In this document: piece after piece, positions 52,506 to 62,300 of the stretch | Layout of the letters: every line of letters starts with the position of its first letter | Numbering within the stretch: position 1 is the stretch's first letter | Source: Tupaia tana | Taxonomy: Eukaryota; Chordata; Mammalia; Scandentia; Tupaiidae | Direction: 5' to 3' | DNA length: 64,000 nucleotides | Assembly: GCA_026018925.1 (NCBI GenBank) | Contig: JAKSZU010000016.1 | Location: 32,545,377 to 32,609,376 of the forward strand | Program-made: the position numbers and the translations under genes | Notes under the pieces: model-generated | What the model was told of the DNA's origin: nothing | The model's database searches: none | What the model saw: only the letters and a program-made list of their open reading frames with translations

Positions 52506-55500
52506 TTTTTTCTTTTTTTGGAGAGGTTTTTGCTATAGGGCGCGTGTGCTCGCCAGACAGACAGAGAGAGACAGAGAGATAGAAAGCAGGAAATCACCCC
52601 CCAGGGGGGATGGCCACGCCGCAATCCCTTCTCCTCCATTCTCCTCTCGGGATCTTGGGCACACACGCACACGCGCCCGGCGTGAGTTTAAGCCGCCGGG
52701 TCCGGGACTCGAACCGCGGTCGACTACGTGGGAGTCCAGCGACATAGCCATTACGCTAACTGCTGGTCCCTATTTATTTATTTATTTTTGAGAGGTTTTT
52801 GCTATAGGATGCGTGTGCTCACCAAAAAGACAGAGAGAGACAGAAAGCAAGAAATCACCAGCCTAGGGGATGAACACGCCACAATCCCTTCTCCTCTATT
52901 CTCCTCTTGGGATCTTGGGCACGCACGCCCACGTGCCCAGCGTGAGTTTAAGCCACTGGGTCCGGGACTTGAACCATGGTTGAGTACGTGGGAGTCCAGT
53001 GACATAGCCATTAGGCCAACTGCTGATCACTTAAAGAATTATTTTATTTTTATTTAACTTTATTTACTTATCTTATTTGACCAGAGAGGAACAGAGCAAA
53101 AGAGAGAGAGAGAAAGTAAGAAAGCAAGCCACCAGGTCCGGTTCTCAAACCATGGTCGGTCATGTGGGAGTCCAGTGCCCTTAACCATCACACCACCTGC
53201 CGGTCCCCCATGCTTGAATTTTAAAAGTAATCTGATATGAGGGGAAAAACACTGACTTTATAGCAAAAATATAACATCTACTAATTCTAGTGTTACTGGT
53301 ATAGAAAGGCCATGCTTCGTCTTTGTAAAAGTCCAGTTGCCATTGTTATTATTGCCTCACACACTTTATTCTATGTAGCTGTGCTAGGCACAGGATACAC
53401 ACGGTTCTCATCTACACAACGCTACATGTGTGCAATCCAACCTGGCATTCACTACTACTTATATTTGTCAGTATAAAGACACAAATAAAAAAGAAATACA
53501 AGTAGATGATAGACATCGAATGAAGGCATTTGGGTGTTAGAAAAGGTTAATTAAAATGTCCTATCAGATTGCAGTCATTTCTCCTGTTGCAGCTAGGGAG
53601 AGAGTAACAGGCAATATGACGTAACTGTGGCCACCCGAGGCAGTGCTGGGAGATCTGGGATCGATACTCATTCCCAACTCCTGTACGCCATTCTCACACA
53701 TCTTAATTTGAAGAAATAAGTGCATTTCACTAGTATGTGTCAGCAATCTGCCCAATATACTGTTAAAATTCTCTGTGTTGTGGGGTTGAAACTGATGCAT
53801 TTACAAATACTGCTGAGGAGTGAGGGCTGGTTTTAGGGCGCAAGGACTTCAGTGTCAGAAGACCTCATTTAGGAAGCATGGGTTTAAAATTCCTTAGAAA
53901 CTCAGGAATATGCCATTAAGCACATGATATTCCTAAGAAACACAAATGAACACTTACGTGACAAGAAAACGGAAGCAATACTTGCCTACAGTTGGGTCCC
54001 CATCAGAGACCAGAATGATCAGAGAGACTGAGTTGGGGTCCAGCAATCCCATGTTATTAGCTTCGTTCAAAATGAAAATTGCACGCAAGAGAGCTTCATT
54101 GATATTTGTGCCTGTCAAAGTAATACCATGATGTACTGTGGCATACACTTTCTTGCCACACACAGAAAAAGAATCACATTTGGGATTCAAGTTCATCTCT
54201 CTGGTGATTACTTATGCAGAATTTATTAAGTACCCAGGTCATTTGATTGCTTTCCCAGTGAAGCAAATTTTGTTCAGGTCAGTCAAGATCCCCAGCATGG
54301 TAAATGCTCACTTTGAAGTAAACTATCCACTTAGACATGAATTAGGCCTTTTGAAGCATCAATCAATCTGTCATTTTATTAAGCATAACATTTAAAGTAC
54401 TTAAATCAGCCTTGCTGAGATCCTCTGAATACAATTCCATTTCATGCTATGCAAATAATAACAAAAGTGATTATCATTGACCATGCCCTTTTTGGAGAAA
54501 GGTTGGAATGGTTTAAAACTTGTGTGGGCTGCATTATGTCTAGTTTCACCACAAACTTAGCGTTCATCATTTACCAAGCAATATCCGATGAAAGGCAGAC
54601 CATTGGAAAGACCACTGTGACTGAGAAGAACGCTTCTTAGGTGAACCAAAATTTGAAACCTAAAGAAGTTTCTTGCAGGGCATTAGGCCAAAAGCACTCA
54701 CCTCCATTGGGCTGGATTTTCTCAATATACTTCTTGGCATCTGCAACCTGTGCTTTGGTGGCTGAAACTAAGTCATTTCTCCAGGTTCGAATGTTGTGGT
54801 TGAAATCAACCACAGAGAATTGGTCTTCTGCTCTTAGGTCGTCCAATATGGTCTTCATTGCTTCCACGGTCTATTTCAAAAGAGCATGAAGAGAGCCTGA
54901 GAAGGAACTGGGAAGGTAAAAACAAACAAAAACAAAACAAACAGAACAACCACAAGAAAACACCCAAACATTACACAGAAGAACCAAAAGAATGAGATGC
55001 AAACAAGTGGTCAGAGTGAGAAGAGACTATGCAGACATAACATTTTCCAAAGAGGTTAGTTTTGAGATAGGTTTTCAAGGGATTACTGGACATAGAAGGG
55101 AAAAGAGAAGAAGAGGGAAGAGGAAGAAGAAAAAAGGGAGATGGAAAGGAGGGAATTTTGCAGGGAAGGGGTAATGGTTAGAAGGTTGAATTGTATAGTC
55201 TGTGAACACAGAATAATCTCACAACACTGGGAATTCACATCCTCAGTCTGCAACCACAGTCATGGAGTTTTAGCTCTACAGGGAAGGGGGTATTGAATGA
55301 TGGCACTGCAGGGAGGGAATCACAGATGGTAGGGACAGGATCAAAGGATGGGGTACTTACTTGTTTCATTTTAATACCCCACATGGAGCCGCTAACATCA
55401 ATGACGAAGAGGATGTTCTTGGGAATTGGGTCCAGGTTGTCAGGAGCAAAGAAGTGGACAAAATAGCCATTAAATACCTGAAAAAGTGAACATATCTGAG

Positions 55501-55980
55501 ACCCATGTTTAGGAGGTAGGGAGATGGGACCCTGGAACTAAGAGGGGAGGTGAGAAATGGTGAGGAAAAGGCACAGTGAAGCCTGGGGCATGTTCATCCT
55601 GACCTCCTTGCCCCCTTGTTCCTCTCCTGAGAAAGTCCCTGTTATCTCAGGAGGGCTTTCAATCCGCTCCACTCTACTCTGCTTCACCCACACTTTTTTT
55701 TTTTAAGTTTCAATTTTTTTAGAGGTTTTTGCCTTAAGGTGCATGTGCTTGCTGGAGAAAGAGACAGACACAGTGAGAGGGAAAGTGAGAAATCACCCCC
55801 TGGGGGGATGGTTCCCCTTCTCTTCCATTCTCCTCCCGGGATCTTGGGCATGCACGCACACACGCCTGGCGTGATTTTGAAGCCACTGAGTCTGGGACCC
55901 AAATCACAGTCAGTCATGTGGTAGTCTAGCAATGTAACCACTACACTATCTGCTAGTCCCCACGCACCCCTTGTTGCTAT

Positions 55981-56015
<35 letters not shown>

Positions 56016-59000
56016 GGTTTTTGCTATAGGGCGCATGCACTCACCAGAAAGAGAGAGACAGAGACAGAAAGTGAGAAATCACCCCCCTTAGAGGGGGGAT
56101 AACCATGTCGCAATCCCTTCTCCTCCATTCTCCTCTTGGGATCTTGGGCACACAAGCCCACGCACCCGGTGGGAGTTTAAGCCACTGGGTTCGGGACTTG
56201 AACCACGGTCGACTACATGGGAGTCCAGTGACATAGCCATTATGCCAACTTCTGGTCCCACCATGCACCCTTTATTGAGAACCTCTGTTCCAGGTACCCT
56301 GTTATCCTACAGTGAATCAGTCAGCATTTCTGCCCTCCTGAGGCTCACAGCTAGGAAGGATGCAGACCAGTAAAGAGGCAGTTTGCAGCACTGTTAAGTG
56401 CATAGCTAGGAAAGTAGAGTGCTCAGACAGTGTCCAGTGGAGATACATCTAACTTAGAAGGTATTCTCCAAGGACACACATCTGCATGGGGACCTGAGGA
56501 TGAGCTTGGAGTAAACCTGCAGATATGGGAGGTGGGTGGGGAGGGAGATAGGGTAGAGAGAGTGCCAAACAGTGCAGGTCAGGTGGTAAGAGAACATGGG
56601 ATCCAAGGGGCGCTATCAGTGGTTCAGCATGACAAGGCCATAGAATTCACAAATGCAAGAATTAAGTGGAGGAGAATTAGGAGGACAGAATGTGAAAGAC
56701 CTTTATGTGCCACTTTGGAAAATTTGAATTTTTCTTGATGTTAATGTCAGACTACTGCAGTTCAATTCCTAACCCTTCGCTTTGTCTTAGCCTGTAGGCT
56801 GCTTGCCTAATTCTCTTTCCACTGCCTTTTGGTTGCTTTTGTCCAGAATATTACAGTGTCTGCCTGTAAAGGTGTGTGGCTGGGCCCTTCAAGATGCTTC
56901 TTCACTCCTTTCACAGGCTTTTAAACACACTCTAAAGGTTTTTACCTCAGCATAAGGGAAATGGAGACACACATCTAAGACACGACAAAAGAGAAAGATA
57001 ATTTTTCAAGAAATCTCATAATAGTAAACATTAACCCTAGAATTTAACATTGGCTCCAGGTTCTTTCTCTAGGCTTTGCTTGTGCCTTTCTCCTTGCCCT
57101 ATAATTTATGTTTTTTTTTATTATAATTATTACAAAAATCTTTGGGAGGTTATTCAAAATTCCCACTTTGCAATTTCCTATTATTCTTCATATGAGGTCT
57201 AGAAGTGCCCTATAGGACAAGAACATGAGATCCTAGGACCCTTAATTTAGTTTTCATGACAAAAATATAATGCTTTCTGGCATATGAGGGCGGTCTTCAA
57301 AAATGAATGAAAAATGTGTATTATAAAAAAAACTACATATAAACTTTAAAATCGTTTTGCATCAAAATAAACTCCTATTTTAATTACATATTTTCCATGA
57401 ACATTTTAAAGCCCCTTCATGTTAGAGAAATACATTTCAGTCCTTTTTCTGTGGCTTTGACACTTGCTTCTGCAGCTGTTACAGAGACTATCTACAGGCC
57501 AGGGAGAGTGCTCAGTAAGAAATAGTTGTTAGGCCTCAGCATGGTAGTCCGGGTATACCTACCTCAAGCTCACCAGCCTTCTCTTCCCTGTTGACGTCAT
57601 ACACCACCACCAGCTCTCCATCCACGGCAGTGTCAGAACAGTTGGAGCACTTCCTTTGCTGTGCTACTGTGGGCTTGAAGGAGACATGTGCCTGGAAGGA
57701 ACGGGGACCTCAGAGCCTTGTTTGGGCTCCATCCCTCCCCAGACGAGAGCGCCGTAGCTGCACCTGCTTGAGCACACAGGTGAAGAAGTGTTGCCCCAGT
57801 GGCCGTTCTACATCTGGTCAGTGTCAGTAGGCCTGCTACTCATGGAATGCTTGTTTCAGAGGATTTGAAAGCATCTCCCAAATTATGGAGCTATTTGCCA
57901 ACTTTTAGGCCTTTAAAAAAAAAATCAAAGAATTCTCCCATCTCCCGTGGAAGGAATGGTTGCAAGCACAGGCAAAAGTTTGTGAAAAGTCCATAGAAGA
58001 GTTTGACATTTTCATAGTTGGTTTTTATTGGCCACGAAGGCACAGAGAATTAAGCTGGATATTTCTTGCTGTGGTTACTGAAAGTCTACCATATGCTATG
58101 TGAAAGCTGCCTTTAGGTACTGTTCAATCAGAAGACTTAAGGGAAGTGAGATTCCGAAGAGGACAGTTTCTGGTCAAAATGATTGAGTCAACTGTATGGT
58201 TTTTTATATCCCGTGGAAGACCCTAGACTCTGTTCAAGGACCACTCTTCCTTCACATAGTGTCCTTGGCACAACACCACATCACTTTTCTATTTCAGAGC
58301 ACAGGAGGAGAACAAAACCCTGAGCTAGTGGCTATGTAGACACTTGACAATGTGAAAGACTTAGGGTACCTTCTGCTGTCCTTTAGATATGACTGGAACA
58401 CCTTCGAAATGGCCTTCAAATGTGTCAGGAACATGAAGAAATCTCATACCTTGAGGTTCAATAATCCATACATCTACCTAGAGATGGGAGAGAAAATTAC
58501 CCAAAGCATTCAAAGTCTTTGAAGGCTTTTTAAGCAAGAAGTAAAATTACTAAGTCTTCTGATTCTTTTCTCATCTACAGATGTCCAAAATATGGTTTCA
58601 TGATCATATCTGCAAGTTCTTTAATTTCCCTGTTATAGGCCCAGCTCTATGGCCTGGTGATTAGGCAGCTGGATCCCTCCCACATGGCTGGCCATGAGGT
58701 TTGAGTCCCAGACCTAGGAGCTTGAGAAAATGCTGGGTGCACGTGTGTACACAAAGTCTCAAAACAAAGGAGAGAAGAGAAGGGATTATGGTGTGACCAT
58801 TCCCTATGGGGGAGAAGGGTGCTTTCTCCTCTCCCTCTCTCTGTCTCTCTCTCTGGTGAGTGCATGCTCCCTCTTGCAAATAAATAAATACATAAATAAA
58901 TTTCCTAGGAAATAAATGCATTTCCATCTTGCCATGGAGATTTAACTCTTTGGCAACTTAGTACTGCCCTTCTATTGCCTCATTCCTTTGGGATTTAATT

Positions 59001-59241
59001 CTCCTTCATTCTAGTCTACTCTTTATTTGTCACAGCATTCATGTGTTAGCAAAAAAAGGAGAGCCATTGTTAATTCCTCTGCATTTACTTTGTAGATCTG
59101 TCAGAAATAAGTATTTTTTCTCTCATCTCAGGCCTTTTTATTTCTTTTCCTATTTTCTTGTTTTGAACACAGCTCGACAAGATGAAATACCTTCTGGTGC
59201 TTAATAAAACCATACCCATAGCTACCATTTCTTGTGATGCT

Positions 59242-59314
<73 letters not shown>

Positions 59315-62300
59315 AGAGGTGTTTGCTATAGGGCATGTGTGCTCGCCAGAAAGACAGAGAGACAGAAAGCGAGAAATCACCACCTGGGGGGATGGCCATG
59401 CCGCAATCTCTTCTCCTCCATTCTCCTCTTGGAATCTTGGGCACGCATGCATATGCACCCTGTGTGAGTTTAATCCACTGGGTCTGGGACTCGAACCATA
59501 GCTGACTACATGGGAGTCCAGCAACATAGCCATTATGCCAACTGCTGGTCTTGATGCTTACTATATTTTAAGTATATACAAATTAATGAATTTTATTTTC
59601 ACTCATATTATTAACATTATCTGTTATTTATTTCTATAATTTACTTAGAGAAATTTTTGCTATAGGACCTGTGCACTTGCAGGAGAAACAGGGAGAGGGA
59701 GACAGAAAGAGAGAAAGTGAGAAATTACCCCCAGGGGGATGGCCATGCCACAGTCCCTTCTCTTCCGTTCTTCTATTGGGATTTTGAGCATGCACACATA
59801 TGTACCCTGTGTAAGTTTCAAGGCTCTGGGCCTGCAAATTGAACCATAGTTGGACATGTGGGAGTCCAGCGCCTTAACCACTATGCCACCCGCTGGCTCC
59901 ATGTTATTTCTTTTTTAATAGATATAGTAACCATGTGTTTTATTTTCCATCCACAGAATAGATGACCATGAATGAATTTCTAGGTCTTTTTTTTTTTTTT
60001 GGTTTTAGCCCTAGGGTTCATGTGCTCACTGAGGAGAGAGAGATACACAGACAGTGAGAGGGAAAGTGAGAAATAAACCACTGGAAGGATGGCCATGCCA
60101 CAATCCCTTCTCTATTCTTCTCTTGGGATCCTGGGCATGCACACACGTGTGCCCAACATGATTTCCAAGCCACCAGGTATGGGACTCAAACCACAGTCGG
60201 CCATGTGGGAGTCCAGAGATGTAACTGCTACACCATCTGCTGGCCCAGTTTTATTCTATTCCATATTAATAATTGCACCTATTTATAGGCCACAGTGTGA
60301 CACTTTTACATAATATACATTGTATAATGATCAAATCATGGTATTTAGCATATCTATCACCTCAAATATTTATCATTTATTTGTGGTGATAATATTTGAA
60401 TCCTCTTTTGTAGTTATTTTGAAACATACACTGCAATATTGTTAACTATATTCACTCTACTGTGCTATAGAACGCTAGAACTTATTTCTTGTATCTAACT
60501 GTAATTTGTACCTATTGACCAACTTTCAATTATCCTCCCTCTTTTTCTCTCCCCAGCTCTGACAACCACTATTCTGCTCTTTACTTCAATGAGATCAGTT
60601 TTTTTAGACTCTACAAATGAGTGAGATCATGAGGTATTCATTTTTCTGTGTCTCAGGGATGCAAGGATATTTAACATGCACAAATCAAAAAATGTGGTTC
60701 ATTGCATTGACAGTGGCAAGGGGAAAAATGATCATTTCAATAAATACAGAAAAGGCCTCTGATAAAGTTCAACAATCCTGCATGATAAACACTCTCAACA
60801 GATCAGGGATAGAAGGAATGTACCTGGACTAAATAAAGGCCATATATGACAAACCCTCAACTAACATCATACCAATTGGGGAAAAACTGAAAGCTTTGCT
60901 TCTAAGAGCTGGAACAAAACAAAGGTGCTCACTTTTACCACTTATATTCAACATAGTAGTGGAAGTCCTAGCCAAAGCAATTAGGCAAGAGAAAGAAATC
61001 AATGGCATCTAAATTGAAAAGCAGAGTGTTGAATTGTCCTTGTTGGCTGATGACATGACCACTTATATGAAAAACCTAAAGGCACTGTATATATTAGCAG
61101 TGGCCCAGAATAAACTCAATAGCACATACCACAATAGTAAACTGATGCCAGATAGTGGACATTATCAAGCATATGTGCAGCTCTTCAAGTTGGAATTAAA
61201 ATTTAACCATGATTAATTCAACCCTTTCATTTTTTAAATCTACAAGCATTTCATGACCTGCTTGCTTCACTTTCCCATCTGTCCAATGGAGAGGCTCAGT
61301 AGACTGTGTATTCTCCTATGTTTCTTCTGGCTTTACTCTGCCTCTTCTATTATATTCACTTAATGTCACCCAGAATCAAGTAAAGAAAAGATCATTTTTT
61401 TTTTGAGAGGTTTTTGCTATAGGGTGCATGTGCTCACCAGACAGACAGAGTGAGACAGAGAGATAGAAAGCGAGAAATCACCCCCCGGGGGGATGGTCAC
61501 GCTGCAATCCCTTCTCCTCCATTCTCCTCTTGGGATCTTGGGCACGCACACACACGTGCCCGGCGTGAGTTTAAGCCACCGGGTCCAGGACTCGAACTGC
61601 GGTCGACTACGTGTGAGTCCAGCGACATAGCCATTACGCTAAATGCTGGTCCCAAAAAAGATCAATTGTTTTAATGCAAGAGATGAAAATGGCAGTAAAA
61701 GTGATTTCATATTGATAGACAAAGCAATCAATACCAAAGGCTTTGTTCTGCCGAAGTGACAATTTTGAGGTGACAGGGAAATTAACCTTCTATTACTTGC
61801 TATCCGTTTCATAAGTTTATATCACTTATAACAAAGGTACAAAAGCATGTAAAAGTACTCTATTTACAGGTGACAAAATAGGTACTCAGGATAACAGATC
61901 CTTGAATATCAGTGTCATTGGCTGACTGATGGCCTCACAAGAGATCTGAGAAGTCTTCAAAAAATTAAAGAAAACTGTATATTATGTAAAACTGCATGGA
62001 TTTTAAAATTGTTTTGCAACAAAATAAACTTACTTTATTCTATTTTTCCACAAGATTTTTGGAGTCCCCTCAAAAGAAATGTCTATATCAATCTTCTAGA
62101 AGCCGCGAATGTGAATTTACTTGAAAAAAAGATCTTTGCAAATGCAATTAAAGTTAAGGATTTTTTTTTTTTTTTTTTTGGAGAGGTTTTTGCTATAGGG
62201 CGCATGTGCTCGCCAGAAAGACAGAGTCAGAGAGACAGAAAGCGAGAAATCACCCTCCGGGGGGATGGCCACGCAACAATCCTTTCTCCTCCATTCTCCT

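Noticed and set aside
53986-53992. Alternative GT donor inside the ITIH2 exon ending at 53986
   Set aside because: Using ACT|gtaggc would join to GTGAACTAA in the next exon and stop at once; the GC donor keeps the frame.
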